The translations under genes were made by a program, and so were the position numbers. From assembly GCF_026210795.1 (NCBI RefSeq), contig NC_089455.1:186001-250000 (forward strand): a DNA stretch of 64,000 bases, given 5' to 3'. Positions 12,301 through 27,300 of the stretch are shown here, piece by piece (within the stretch, counting starts at the first letter, position 1; every line of letters starts with the position of its first letter). This DNA is from Rhizophagus irregularis (taxonomy: Eukaryota > Glomeromycota > Glomeromycetes > Glomerales > Glomeraceae). The notes below the pieces were generated by a model. That model did not search any database and had not been told where the DNA came from. It worked only from the letters and a program-made list of their open reading frames with translations.

Positions 12301-15300
12301 CAAAACATGAAGACGTACAAATAAGAGTCCCATTAAAGATATTTTAGCTGTTAAAGCCATTGTTTGTTTTATGTTTTGTATGAATGTTTGGAAAGGCCCC
12401 CTATTTCCTATACTATAGAAAGTCATAAAGCTGTTTTCTACTTCATTATATTCGGGTAAATTACAATAGGGATTGAAAGATAACCGGTTTTCTCTAGTAT
12501 CCTCCCAATTTAAAGTTCCAAGCCAAGGTAAAATTCTTCTCTGAGCTTCGCAAAATCGTCTAATATCATCAATCGAAAAGTCTCTTTGACATAAATCTCT
12601 TAAAAAGTAAAATTTGAGAGAAATAATCATAGGATGAGCCAAATTCATGCTGTTGTTAATTTGATCGATTAGTTCATCACTATCAAAATTTTCTTCCTCC
12701 ATTCTTTTATATGCAATAGGACTGTTTTTATCTTCCTGAAGAAAATTGTCCCAAAATCGACGAACAAATTCTTTAAGTAAGGCAATAGAAGCTATTTTTT
12801 GTAATGGTGGTCTTCCTTGTCTATATAAAGCTTCAAGGGCCGGTACAAAAAAAGCTGATAAGTTTTCCAATTCTTCATTTATATAAAATGTTTGTTCAAT
12901 GACATCACAACATAAAGTAGCCATGTTTGTATCCAGATCTTTTAAACAATCATTAATAATATTTAGCCGAGCTGATTGTCTTAAAACTTCTTCAGAATCC
13001 GTAATTATTGTAAAGAATGTATCTTCATTTTCTGAATCTTCCTTAAGGAAGATTCTTTCAATTATTGCGCCCATCAATGGAAAAGGTTCATTTGAGAATA
13101 ATTTTTTATAAAGACTTAATCGGACATTTGATTCAATTGGAATCAATGCAAGACATCTCATGATAAATGATCTTCTTGGAATTAAATTCTTTTCATTATG
13201 ATCTAATTTATCTAGTTTATCAAGGACAGTTCCGACAAATTCCTCTGAGAGAATTTCTTGTTCGTCTGAACTTAATCCAAGTTGAACAATCTCTCTAACA
13301 CTATCTAAAGGAATCGTTTTTGTTGCAACTAAATCGTTTACGATACGTAACAATTGTAGATCAGGCAAGTTCCTTGCTCGCGCTATCTTACTGCCAAGAG
13401 ATAATACTTTTGTGACGTCATGCTGCCATTTATCGATTAAATGAGCATTTGCTGCGCCTTCAAAACTTCCACAAATTCGTCGGAGCATTATCTTTGCCAC
13501 TTCTTTAACGAGATATTTTTCTACACTTCCTTTAATTATAGCATTGCCTTGGATTTCGATGTTTTTAATTATTACTGGAGACATTTGAGCCAATTGTAAT
13601 TGAGCTAAAACTTCGTTAGCATTCTTCCACCAATAAGTATGAAGGAAAATTGGTTGATTCACTTTATCAGTACCAATAAGTAACTTGAGAATTATTGCTA
13701 ACAATTTTGTATTCTTATTTCCACTATCATCTGCTGCAATAACAGTTACGAAGTCATTGAAATATAACTCAGAAAACCTTTCAAGAAGAGAATCTTTTAA
13801 TTGAGGAATTGATGCAAGAATATTATCTTTGAAATCTTTCAAATGGTTCTCAATTACGTAATCATCAACTCTATCATCATCTTTTTGTAACATTGCTACT
13901 TCCTCTTCATAATACCTTTTAAAACCATCAATTTGTTTCATAAAATAAAATGAAAAAGGAAATTTAAGATCAAATAAACTTCCTGCTGCCATATTATATC
14001 CATCAGGTTTTGGATTTGGTAAATCATCAATTTTGACGATCTTCTTATCCATATAAATTTGTTGCCAAAACTTGAGTAATTCCTCATAATTTTCCTTCGA
14101 CATTATTTGATCATCGATAAAGAAAAATGTTTTTGTCGCTGATAATCTTTCTAAAGAACAAAAAATTTGTGCTATCGGTTTTCTGACCAGTATTCTAATA
14201 TGAGCTTGTAGTGCTGCAGAGAATGAGGAGTATGGATATAAACTTTGTTTATTTGACGCTACTTTATATTGCCAATCATTTGTAGATTTTTCTTCGATCC
14301 ATTCAAGTGTTCTTTCTTTCAAACATTTAATAAAGCTTGGATACTCCAATATTTTTTCGCTTAATAACCTAAAGAAAAAGGTTCAACAGTTCATAAGCAG
14401 AACAACGATTTTTAATAAGATGAGATATACAAATAAATTTTCCAACGTTAGAAACAAATACGTACTTTATATGCTTGATTGACTTATCATTAGACGGATA
14501 TTTCATACATAATAAACACCATAATAGTTCTTGTTGTAAAATTTTCTCGAACGGATAAGCAGAATTGATTATATAAGATAGTGATCCATCCAAGAGACTT
14601 GATGTAGGAATTTCGTTTCTTGATAATGTTTCAATAGTCACTTGCTTCCAACCACACATAAAATTGAAAGACGCTAAAGTGGATTCCTGATCTCGATGAA
14701 TATGAAGAATGATACACGCATGCTTCTGCTCCATTTTATCTTTCTTTGTTATGAATTCGTTTCGGAATTGTTCAATAATGAATTTAGCTAATTTAATACA
14801 TCCAGCATTAACAGTAGTTACATCACATTGGAGAATTAACATTTTGTCAGTTGATTCTAACCAGAAATGTTTTACCTACAAAAATATAACATTTAATAAG
14901 TAAAGAAACATATTTACAAATCAAATCATTGTTCTGACTTACCCGATTTGAAAGTTGTGCTTCGGTCTTGAAAGTCGACAATTTATCTACTTGACAACTT
15001 AAAAATTCTTGTAAACAAGACTTAACATCCGTATTAATATTGGAGAATGTGTTGACAATCACTAAATGTCCATTGGGATCTGCCAATGATTTTTCTTGAT
15101 TAATAAAGTAATCAAAATAATCGTAAAGACTATCATGATGTTGTTGATTAAAATAAACATGCTTCCATCGATCAACTTCATCTCGTTCTAAATTCGATCT
15201 TTCAGCTCTCACCATTCCATCAGAAGATGCTGTTGCGATTAAACATTCTTTGCATTCATTTAAAATATCTTCATCACTAGCGTCAGAATTATTCTTGGTA

Positions 15301-18300
15301 ACATCGATAACTAAACTTTGTAAGGTTTCATCTTTATCAAATCCGATAAATAAATCTTTTTGAGTAAATCTATTATTTAATTGTGTTACTGGGTTAACTC
15401 CAGTCAAAGTTGACATTCTTTTTGCCCAATCGCTTAAATTTTCGACAAGTGATTTTTGCCTTTCATTGAGCGTGTCATTGATTGACATTTTTTGTTTTTC
15501 AAATCTATTAAGAAGTGGGGGATCAGCGGAAGCCAAATTCTTTTCATCCATAACAAGGATACATTTAAATTGTGGTGAAACGTAACTAAAAATTGCGAAT
15601 TAAAAAAAAATATAATTGATTTATTTAATTAGACAAACAATTTTCAAATATAAATTTTAAGTTCCAATAATTACTTACAGCATAGGGTTGGCATACGCTC
15701 CAAGTGCAACTCGTGTAAAATATTTGACATTTTCTTTGCTTCCCACTACAATATAATTCTGATTCCATAAATCGTAAAGACTCCCTAATTGACATAAAAT
15801 AAATTATTTATTCTGATTATTATATTTAGGATATCAAATAAAAGAATTTACCATAAATTATTTCCAAATCTGTTAGAATCAATGGTCTGCCTTCTTCAAC
15901 ACACATCTAAATGATAACGTAAATTAATCAAATGAAACGAAATATAAAATAAAAATTAAATTGTAAATTAGTTACCATGATCCTTCTCAAAACACTGTAG
16001 GAATAATCCTCTCGGTCATCAGGGAATTGTGATCCTAAAATCACAACGGGATCCAACTTTTTCCTTCTTAATTGATAAGTCAATAAATTTACAATCGAAT
16101 CACTTTTACCAATAACCATCAAATGACGCGCATCCGAATCATCTAAATTTGAATTGATCAATTGTTCGATTGGAATTGGTTTATAGAACCACGGTTTATG
16201 GTCGTTAAACATTTTAAGAACATCTCTAAAATAATTTTCACATAATTTGGCATTATTTCCTGTTCCTCCAAAATTACGGGCTAACGCCATTTGAATATTC
16301 TCCGGAGTCATTTCATTTAATGAAAGCTGTTTGACCAACGCGTAATAATCACGAAGTCCATGAAAGTTAGGTAAAGCTTGACCTTCTTTTTCATAATCTG
16401 AATATGCTTTAGCTAAAGGTTCTAAAGCGCCTCTTTGTCCGGGTCCAATAAATTCTGTATTTAATAAACGTTCAGCAGTATCAACTAAATCATCCAAATC
16501 AAATTGTGGTCTATAAAAAAAATTAATATAATAATTATAAATAAATAAAGCTAATAATTAAATACGTATTTTATAAAAATTATACCTCTGAACAAGTAAT
16601 GCACGGCTACTTTTACTATTATCTAAGCGCCAATTAGATATTCCTATCACCGAAACAGTAGGCCCTGTGGCTGGATAACTTGGCTCAAGCAAAGAATGAA
16701 GTACTTTTAGTGGATTGAAAGGACTTGTCTCAGCCAGACCGACTAATAAAAAAAAAATATCCAACAATAAATAATTTAAACTACTTTAATAAAAAAGGGT
16801 CACAAGTAAACAAATAAAAATTACAATTACCTTCATCAAGTAAAACAACGCTAATAACAGGAAATTGCTTGGAAGTTGTTTCTTGATATTTATTTGCCTT
16901 ATCAAAAACTTTTATAATACCATCAGAAGTTGAAGATGAAGAGCCTTGATGTGGAATTAAGTAAATCTGTGGTAAATTTCTAAAGTATTTGTCATTTGAA
17001 TCAGATCCACGTAAATTTGAGCTTATAAGACGAATTGCTAAAGATTTTGAAGAGCCAGGTGCCCCTATAAGAAACAGTGGGATTCGTGTCAAAATGCATA
17101 CAATCATAACTAAAACATTTTCTAATAAAGCTTCATTATGCGCTGTATTAGGTGGACATTGCATCCTATTAATATAATCTTCTTGTTCTTCGCGAATAAT
17201 TTTGGCAAACATATGTTCCCCTATATAAGCCTTGTGATTTTGTAATATTTGCCCCATTTCACGACGATATTTTTTACGTAAATCTTGTTCATATAACCGA
17301 GAATGGTAACAAAGACTAAGTGCTAAAACATAAGATCTAGTTATTGTGGTTGGATTTCCAGATGGTGGATATTTATGTCCCTTTCTATAGATTGGACGAT
17401 TTTCGAGAGAATTATAAAAGAATTTCACTAACGTTATAGCGCGTTTGACGTCACGTAAGCTCACACTATATGGTTCCTCAACTTTACGAATGAATCTTTG
17501 AGAAGAGTATAAGAGTTCTGCAAATACAGGATGTGCTAATTTTTTTAATTCTTTTTCAACCATAATTTGAATATATTTATATTCATCATCTGGTTTTAAA
17601 ACACCATAATCCCACACATAATCCAAGATTTGATCAGGAAGTGGTTTGACTTGATAAACAAGGCTACTTTGTTCTTCATACTTTTTGACCTTATTTGTCA
17701 AACCAGCTTCACTTTGAGTTCTTGTACGAATACGGTATGGGTTACAGGCAGAGAATAAATGAATATTTGGATGTATAAGTTTGCCATTGAGCATGCGATG
17801 GGATATTAAATCAGCAAGTAAACCTATATGGTTGCAAGTATTGATTTCATCAAAGAATAACCAAATCTCGCCTTTTTCTGCTTTTTTCAAAGCATCGTTC
17901 ATAAACATCATAATAGTCTTTTCGTCAATTCCCGCATGAAGGTTAAGAGCCTGAAATTGAACTTCAACTATCAAGGCCAAATAGGCAATTAAACTCGTCT
18001 AACAAAAAAATGAAATGAAATATTTATAAAAAATACTTATTTTATGATAAAATATGATAAAATGATTAAAAAAAAAGTACCTTTCCACATCCTGCTTCAC
18101 CACATACTATGACTGGAATGTTTGCACGCGCCCTTAAAAGAATTAAGGCCATCTTTATTAAATTATCACTAGATAAGGCATACTCGGGAAGATTTAGTTT
18201 TCCTATTGACCTTCGCGCCAAGCATTCTAATTTTACAAAAAGAGCTTCTGCAGACATCGAATTATAATCATCTAATTCCCATTTTGTTTGATCTCCAATT

Positions 18301-21300
18301 ATTTGACTTTTTAATAAAATCTTAACATTATCATGAACTTTTGTTCTGTCCCGATATAAAGATGATATTGTATCAGGAGTTTGAGAATTGAAAAATACTA
18401 TAAGATGATTTGAGTCATCCCATTGAACGATTGTACCAAGACGAGCATTTTCGTCTTCAGCAGTTATAGATTCTAATTGTGCCGCTTTAGTTTTAATAGA
18501 TCTAGTTGCAAAATCTTTCGAAACATCTATAAAGGTTCTTACTATTAAATTTCTAATTTTATTTTCTTTTACCATTAACTTCAGATTGTCTACAGTAAAG
18601 AATTGACTTGATGATAATCGAACTAATTGATCTGCAAGGACATTAACAAATATTTCAACAAATCTAAATGAAGAAATATCTTTGGCATCTTTATTAAAGA
18701 AATATTTCTCGATGAGATTTTGACAGCGGTCTGCTGGTAAAGGTTCTTTAATCGCTTTATTTGTCTTGAAAAGGATTTCTCTTGTATCTACTTCATTATT
18801 ATTCAATAGATTCAGATAATTACAGGTAACTTGAACTGGACTATGAATTTCTTGAGAAACTCTCAAATTCTTAATGTTCCAAGTTAAATGATTGAACAAT
18901 AAATATCCTGTCATAGGAAGAGAATTAAGTAAATGTTGTTCTGTAGTTGAGGCTACTTCAATATAAATATAAGTAGGTTTTTCTGATAAAGGCAGGCAAA
19001 CTATATCGACATTAGTCGAAACTATACCCAAAGTTAATAACTCAAATAAGAACATGTTAACGTCTTCTGGATAGTCTGCTGATATTATATTGATATGTAA
19101 ACTTTCTACAGGTCGGGGTTTATATTCCTTGAATTGACGTACAAGCCTGCCAAACTCCATACCATCGCTTATTAAAAAGCTGCGTATAAATTTCCCTTTA
19201 CTGAAACTATTCTCTTTAATCCATTCAGTTTTCCCTTGCCCTGATAAGTCAGAAGAAACACGTACAACATTCTTACATAATTCCTTATAAATTCCCCTCA
19301 TAGCTTCAGTGTTTAAGCCATTAGTTGCATGAACATCTGAAGAGAATTGATCCAAAATATGGTGATGCATTCCAGTTTCTCTGCAACAAATAAGCGCCAA
19401 AAAATAATCCTTTTGATCTCGTGTTGATCTAATTTGGTTAACTAGATTATATTGTAGTTCAAAATCTAATAATTCTAAATTTGCAATACAAAATAAGTGA
19501 TTTTCATATCCATTATTCGATGCGAATAAACTTCTTTTTATGAAGATTGTTAGTTCCTCCATCGTAGTTGAAGAAGTACATATCAAGAGTTGCCACGGTT
19601 CGGGATAATAACCGTGATTAGCATATAATGACATGATAATGTTTGGAACTCGTGTTTTGTCAGTACAAGAAGCGACGAATAATTTACCCTTTCTAACTAA
19701 ATCTGAAATTATGCGTTGTCCAGTCGATTTAAGTTTACGTGATTGTTTTGGAATATTTATAAAAATTTTTTCTAATTCATTGCCAATTTCGCAAAGAATT
19801 CTAAAATAGTCTTTGGATTCACGTGAAATTCCTTGAATATCCTTATGAGATGGCAATTGAGCTTTGCTATTTACAAATCTAATCAATGTTTTGCATTCTT
19901 CCTTATTCTTCTCATCTAATTCTTCCGATGTGAAATAATCAAAGAATGCTAAAATATGACGGGCCGGGAAAAATGTTAGATAATAACACCGTTCTTGTGC
20001 AAGATCCACTATATTTTGCCTATAAATTAGTAAAATCGAATTTAATTAAAATCTTTTTTGCAATATATGTAAATAATAATAACGTAAATGCCAATTTTAC
20101 CATTTTTCAAGTTCGTCCTTCAAGGATTTTAAATAATCTTTCATTTTATTTGTTCCTTGTAATTCTTTTTCAAACTTTCTATAGTTAAAATGCCCCATTT
20201 GCATTAACATAGACACTATATCAATTATTTCTTGTGCCATATCAACTTGAACAACAAATTCATCCATAACAATTTTTGACATTTCCGCTTCTCTGACATC
20301 ACTTTCGCTTAACTTAGGTTTTGCAATCAAAAGAGCTCGCCCGCGTAAATCTAATATCTCATTCATATTATACATCATATTAGTTTTAGAAGTTTTAGAA
20401 ATGTATTTTAATGAAACATAACACTTGTCTTCTTTTTCGTCACGAGCAAAAGTATAAATTCCATCAAGTACGGCATTCTTAATTTTTTCTTTAGTAACTT
20501 CACCACGATTTGAAATGTTCTTGTACATGTTTCGTAATGCCATATTGCTACTACTACACAACGCGATCTTTTCCCCTAAAGTAGAATTTTTCTTAATAAC
20601 ATTTGATAGTGCAACCAAAAAACTAGCAATATCTTCCATTTTATTTTTATTCATGAGAGGTAATAAAAATTGCTTGACTTGAATAAGTGATGAAACCGTA
20701 TCCTCTTGAATCAATCTTTCATCTGAATGATCATCAACACCATTAATCAAATTTTTAATATCATGCTCGGCAATTTCTTTTAAAAAGTTTATAAAGTCTT
20801 CAGCATCTGATAACTCCTTTAACAATTTCCAACAATCTTGATTAACATTGGAAAGATTTCTATCAAGGTAATCGAAAAAATTATTTAATTGACTAAGTTT
20901 CATGGAATCATCTTTTAAAATACGAATTGATTTTGTTAGCCAATCATCTTCAATATGCGGTACTTCGAAAATTTCGACAACATTTTCTAACTTCATAAGT
21001 CGTTCAACCCAGAAAGGGATTTTTGAAAGATGATCAAGAGTTTGTACAAGTTTTTGGTTTTTATGACCTTTATAGCCTTCCATTAAATCGAGCTCTGCAT
21101 TAACATTCGTGACATCTTTCCAAAACAAAGACGCATCCGAACATTTAAGTTTTTCCCAATCTCTAAGTTGTTTACAAATAATATTATACCTTTCGAAAAC
21201 AGCTGGTACTAATTTTTGTGCTACGTATTCTACTGTTGTTGCAGCAACATCTTCCTGAATACAATCTTCAAAAATATTTCGAAAAGATCGAGATTGATTG

Positions 21301-24300
21301 AACTTGTAACAACGTTCTGCGCTGGGCAAAGTTTTTTCGTGGAATGCCCAATAACCTGATAATAAAACTTGTTTTAGCTTCACTTTATTTGAATTCTGCA
21401 TATGTTGTTTTATATCTTGAATGTAATCATCTACGTCTGTAACCTGAGCAGCAGAACAAAATCCGGAATAAAACTTAAAAAGCGTATTGAGTTTAAGTTG
21501 ATAATTGTTACATAATTCTCTAAGTTTTGTAATTTCATCTCGAGAGACAATTACATCACCTAAAGCTTTCTTTTTGGATACAGCTGAATCAAAATGTTTA
21601 AATAACTGATCATCAGAATATTTTAAAAGTTGTTGAAGTAATTGTATATCAATTGTCTTTTCACGGAGTAATCCACCAAGTTCATTGATAGACATTTTAA
21701 CGCGTTGTACAAATGCATTTGAATGAAGCTTCTCAACATTCCCAGTAGCGCGTAATATAATGTTCCAAAATTTACTAGCTCCTAAAATATTTAAATGATT
21801 TTCTGAAGAATTAGATACGGTCGATTGGCTTTGCAATCTAGCTATGATATGACACAAAATGTCCTCGCTCATCCTAACAATTTATTTGTAAATAATCTAA
21901 TTAAGTATGTAAATATTAAAAAAGAAAGAAAATAAGGCTTTTTTAACTTACGAGTCTGGAATCTCCAAAGTCCTCCCTTGGGTACAATTGCATATCGTAA
22001 ATATCTTAGCTATTAACTGATCATTAATTTGTTGAACAGCCTTATTTAATATTTCTTTAATCGTATCTAAAAATAACATTCTAACATCTTGTTCTTTTAT
22101 GTGAATTAAAAATTTCGTTGCGCTAAGTATTTGATCTGATCGCGGTCTTACCCTTTCTATTGCAATAGTTGTTAAATTCTGCCAAATATTTTTTCTGTTA
22201 CCAAGCAAAGGATATATGCGTTCTAATTGTGTAAATACTGAAAAAACAAAGTTGTTTTCACTTGAAGACTTTCTTGAGCTAGTGCTAGTGCTTGTGTTCG
22301 TATCAAGTTTGGCTAAAAGATTTTTAAACCAAGTAATACATATTTTTGGTATCTTTTTCTCTTTAGTATCAGTAAAATCACTACGGAACCAATCATCTAA
22401 AAGTTCCGGAAATATATTTAATAATTCGAAAGTATTAGACTCAGATATTAATTCTAAGGATTGAATAACTTCTTCCCTACGCCAATTTAAACTATCATCG
22501 TGAAGAAGTAATTTAATAGCAGTGATATTTTCCTTTGTCCATTTTCTCTTCGGACTTTCAAGCAAAACTAAAACATGAGACTGGAAAACTTCACACACAT
22601 CAAATCGATAATCTTTTGGAAGTCTTCTATAATGGTTTTCTAAGGCAACAGCATCATCGTGAGAAATGCTCTCTCGAACTCGTTCAATAAAACATTTAGA
22701 GATACATTTATCAATTTTGTTATTATGTAAAAGAATATCCTTCCAAATTTTAATAAGAGAATCCATGGTATTACATATTTGAATTAACCACTATAAAAGG
22801 AATTCATTATCTTAAATTAATTTCAAGTTTTTTTTTTTTTTCAAAAAGAGTATTTCAAAATTAGCTGATATTAAAGTCAATTTTACCTTAGCAATTTTAA
22901 CGTAAATTTCAAATTCAACTTCTTCAACGGAAGCTTTAACGTATTCAAATCCTTTAGTGAATTTTGTCAATAAATAATCATTAGAATACTGTAAGGTTCT
23001 TAAACGATCAACGAATGTATAGTTAGGATCAATTTCAGCCGCAATTGTAAAAATAATGAGCCAATCAAATCGCATTTGGAAAGCATTATGCTGAACTAAA
23101 GTTGTAATAGCAGTATACATTTGATCTTTGGTGTCTGAAGGTAAAGTTTCTTGCTTATAGTCATCAAGTGCATTAAGAAGTAATCCAGATTGAAAGTCAT
23201 CTCTTAAGGGTTCATGGAAAGACCCCTGCCTCCTTGAAAAATAATATCCTAAGATAAGACATAAGAAGAGTCGCTTTTCTCTTTTATCATCAACACGTTT
23301 GTAAATGAAGTTAAGATTTGATGCGTGGATCGTTAAATCATTATAGAGAGTTAATAAGTGTTGATATTCCATAACTTTATCTTTAAGGTTGTTGGTTTTG
23401 ATAGAATTAAAGATATAATCTACAAAAGCAAAGTCACGGATAGTAACTATGCGGAATCTTTCAGGAATCCGATAACTGGTTTTCCATATACCAAATTGAT
23501 TATTTCTTTTAACATCCAACGTGCGATTATCATGAGGACCAGTTCCTTCAAATATAATTTTTTCTTCCCTATATATCATAGATTTGACATGAATAGCATA
23601 TTTATATTGAATTTCAGCTCTTTCAGCAAAAACTGACAGCGAAATAGTAACCGGATCAGATTGCCAATATGTTGGATTTCGAGGAAATGGTTGACGAAGC
23701 TTTAACATGGGTTTTTCCCAAAGTCCTAATTCTTTTACATCACCAAGGACTACAGGTTTTCCAAGTTGTTCAATATTCTCCGGCAAATGAACATGGAAAG
23801 TAACTTTGATTTCGTCATCCTTATTATTTGAAATTAATTTACTGAACATATTAGTGATCATGTTTCCACTAGAGGGCTGCGATTCAAGATCTGAATAATG
23901 ACTTTTTCCTTGATTATTACTGCTGCTATGGTCTCTAAGAGGATCGAACGTGTTTACGCTGTGAAAACTGTTTTGAGTAGAAAATTTTTGAATATTTGTT
24001 TTTCCTGAATGATAAGAAGTTTCATTATGATAAGGATCATAACCACTGTCTACAGAAATCTCTTTTTGCTTATTAATATTACGTTCTGAAGACCGAAGGG
24101 CGTCTTCCCCGTAATAATCATTCTTATTAACATTATTATTGTGACCGACGTCGTCGTCATCATTGTCAGTTTTATCAGACTCTTCTTGGTCAAACTTTGA
24201 AATCGGTGTTCTTATAAACTCATCAAATTCTTCGTCTGTTATATTTGATTTCTTTTGGTTCCTAGTATTGTGTCCAGACTTTGAAATTGGTGTATCTGTC

Positions 24301-27300
24301 ATGTCTGTTTTTCTTTGGCTTCTTGTATCACGGCCAGACTTTGAAATTGGTGTTCTTATAAACTCATCAAATTCTTCGTCTGTTATATTTGATTTCTTTT
24401 GGTTCTTCGATAGTGGTGTATTTATAAATTCGTCAAATTCTTCATCTGTTATATTTGATTTCTTTTGGTTCCTAGTATCGTGTCCAGACTTTAAAATCGG
24501 TGTTCTTATAAACTCATCAAATTCTTCATCTGTTATATTTGATTTCTTTTGGTTCCTAGTATCGTGTCCAGACTTTGAAATCGGTGTTCTTATAAACTCA
24601 TCAAATTCTTCATCTGTTATATTTGATTTCTTTTGGTTCCTAGTATCGTGTCCAGACTTTGAAGTTGGCGTATTAATAAACTTATTAAGTTCTTCATCTG
24701 TCATGTCTGATTTCTTTTGGCTTCTTGTATCACGACCTGACTTTAAAATTGGTGTTCTTGCAACATTTTCAAACTCTTCATCTGTCATATCCGTTCTTTT
24801 TTGATTTCTTGTATCATGATCAGACTTTGGAGTGGGTGCTCTATTAAATTCTTCTTCTGTTCTATCCAATTTCTTTTGGCTTCTTTCTTTATGGCTATAT
24901 GCTGAAATTGGAGGTGATATATTAAGCTCCTCATCTGTAATATCCGACTTCTTTTGGTTTCTTGTATCACGACCAGACTTTAAAATTGGTGTTCTTGCAA
25001 CATTTTCAAACTCTTCATCTGTCATATCCGGTCTTTTTTGATTTCTTGTATCATGATCAGACTTTGGAGTGGGTGCTCTATCAAATTCTTCTTCTGTTCT
25101 ATCCAATTTCTTTTGGCTTCTTTCTTTATGGCTATATGCTGAAGTTGGAGGAGATATATTAAGCTCCTCATCTGTAATATCCGACTTCTTTTGGTTTCTT
25201 GTATCACGACCAGACTTTAAAATTGATGTTCTTGCAACATTTTCAAACTCTTCATCTGGACTTCTTATATCATGATCAGACTTTGGAGTGGGTGCTCTAT
25301 CAAATTCTTCTTCTGTTCTATCCAATTTCTTTTGGCTTCTTTCTTTATGGCTATATGCTGAAGTTGGAGGTGATATATTAAGCTCTTCATCTGTAATATC
25401 CGACTTCTTTTGGTTTCTTGTATCACGACCAGACTTTAAAATTGGTGTTCTTGCAACATTTTCAAACTCTTCATCGGTCATATCCGGTCTTTTTTGATTT
25501 CTTGTGTCATGATCAGACTTTGGAGTGGGTGCTCTATCAAATTCTTCTTCTGTTCTATCCAATTTCTTTTGGCTTTTTTCTTTATGGCTATATGCTGAAG
25601 TTGGAGGTGATATATTAAGCTCCTCATCTGTAATATCCGACTTCTTTTGGTTTCTTGTATCACGACCAGACTTTAAAATTGGTGTTCTTGCAACATTTTC
25701 AAACTCTTCATCTGTCATATCCGGTCTTTTTTGATTTCTTGTATCATGATCAGACTTTGAAGTGGGTGCTCTATTAAATTCTTCTTCTGTTCTATCCAAT
25801 TTCTTCTGGCTACTTTCTTTATGGCTATATGCTGAAGTTGGAGGTGCTATATCAAACTCCTCATCTGTAATATCCGACTTCTTTTGGATTCTTGTGTCAC
25901 GACCAGACTTTAAAATTGGTGTTCTTGCAACATTTTCAAACTCTTCATCTGTCATATCCGGTCTTTTTTGATTTCTTGTATCATGATCAGACTTTGGAGT
26001 GGGTGCTCTATTAAATTCTTCTTCTGTTCTATCCAATTTCTTTTGGCTTTTTTCTTTATGGCTATATGCTGAAATTGGAGGTGATATATTAAGCTCCTCA
26101 TCTGTAATATCCGACTTCTTTTGGTTTCTTGTATCACGACCAGACTTTAAAATTGGTGTTCTTGCAACATTTTCAAACTCTTCATCTGTCATATCCGGTC
26201 TTTTTTGATTTCTTGTATCATGATCAGACTTTGGAGTGGGTGTTCTTATAAACTCATCAAATTCTTCTTCTGTTCTATCCAATTTCTTTTGGCTTCTTTC
26301 TTTATGGCTATACGCTGAAGTTGGGGGTGCTATATCAAACTCCTCATCTGTAATATCCGACTTCTTTTGGATTCTTGTGTCACGACCAGACTTTAAAATT
26401 GGTGTTCTTGCAACATTTTCAAACTCTTCATCTGTCATATCCGGTCTTTTTTGATTTCTTGTATCATGATCAGACTTTGGAACGGGTGCTCTTATAAACT
26501 CATCAAATTCTTCTTCTGTTCTATCCGACTTCTTTTGGTTTCTTGTATCACGACCAGACTTTAAAATTGGTGTTCTTGCAACATTTTCAAACTCTTCATC
26601 TGTCATATCCGATCTTTTTTTATTTCTTGTATCATGATCAGACTTTGGAACGGGTACTCTTATAAACTCATCAAATTCTTCTTCTGTTCTATCCGACTTC
26701 TTTTGGTTTCTTGTATCACGACCAGACTTTAAAATTGGTGTTCTTGCAACATTTTCAAACTCTTCATCTGTCATATCCGGTCTTTTTTGATTTCTTGTAT
26801 CATGATCAGACTTTGGAACGGGTGCTCTTATAAACTCATCAAATTCTTCTTCTGTTCTATCCGACTTCTTTTGGTTTCTTGTATCACGACCAGACTTTAA
26901 AATTGGTGTTCTTGCAACATTTTCAAACTCTTCATCTGTCATTTCCGGTCTTTTTTGATTTCTTGTATCATGATCAGACTTTGGAACGGGTGCTCTTATA
27001 AACTCATCAAATTCTTCTTCTGTTCTATCCGACTTCTTTTGGTTTCTTGTATCACGACCAGACTTTAAAATTGGTGTTCTTGCAACATTTTCAAACTCTT
27101 CATCTGTCATATCCGGTCTTTTTTGATTTCTTGTATCATGATCAGACTTTGGAACGGGTGCTCTTATAAAATCATCAAATTCTTCTTCTGTTCTATCCGA
27201 CTTCTTTTGGTTTCTTGTATCACGACCAGACTTTAAAATTGGTGTTCTTGCAACATTTTCAAACTCTTCATCTGTCATATCCGATCTTTTTTGATTTCTT

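Noticed and set aside
24163-26454. Open reading frames on the plus strand through the repeat array
   Set aside because: They recur with the 237-bp period and are antisense shadows of the coding repeats, rich in Ser/Phe with no natural domain.
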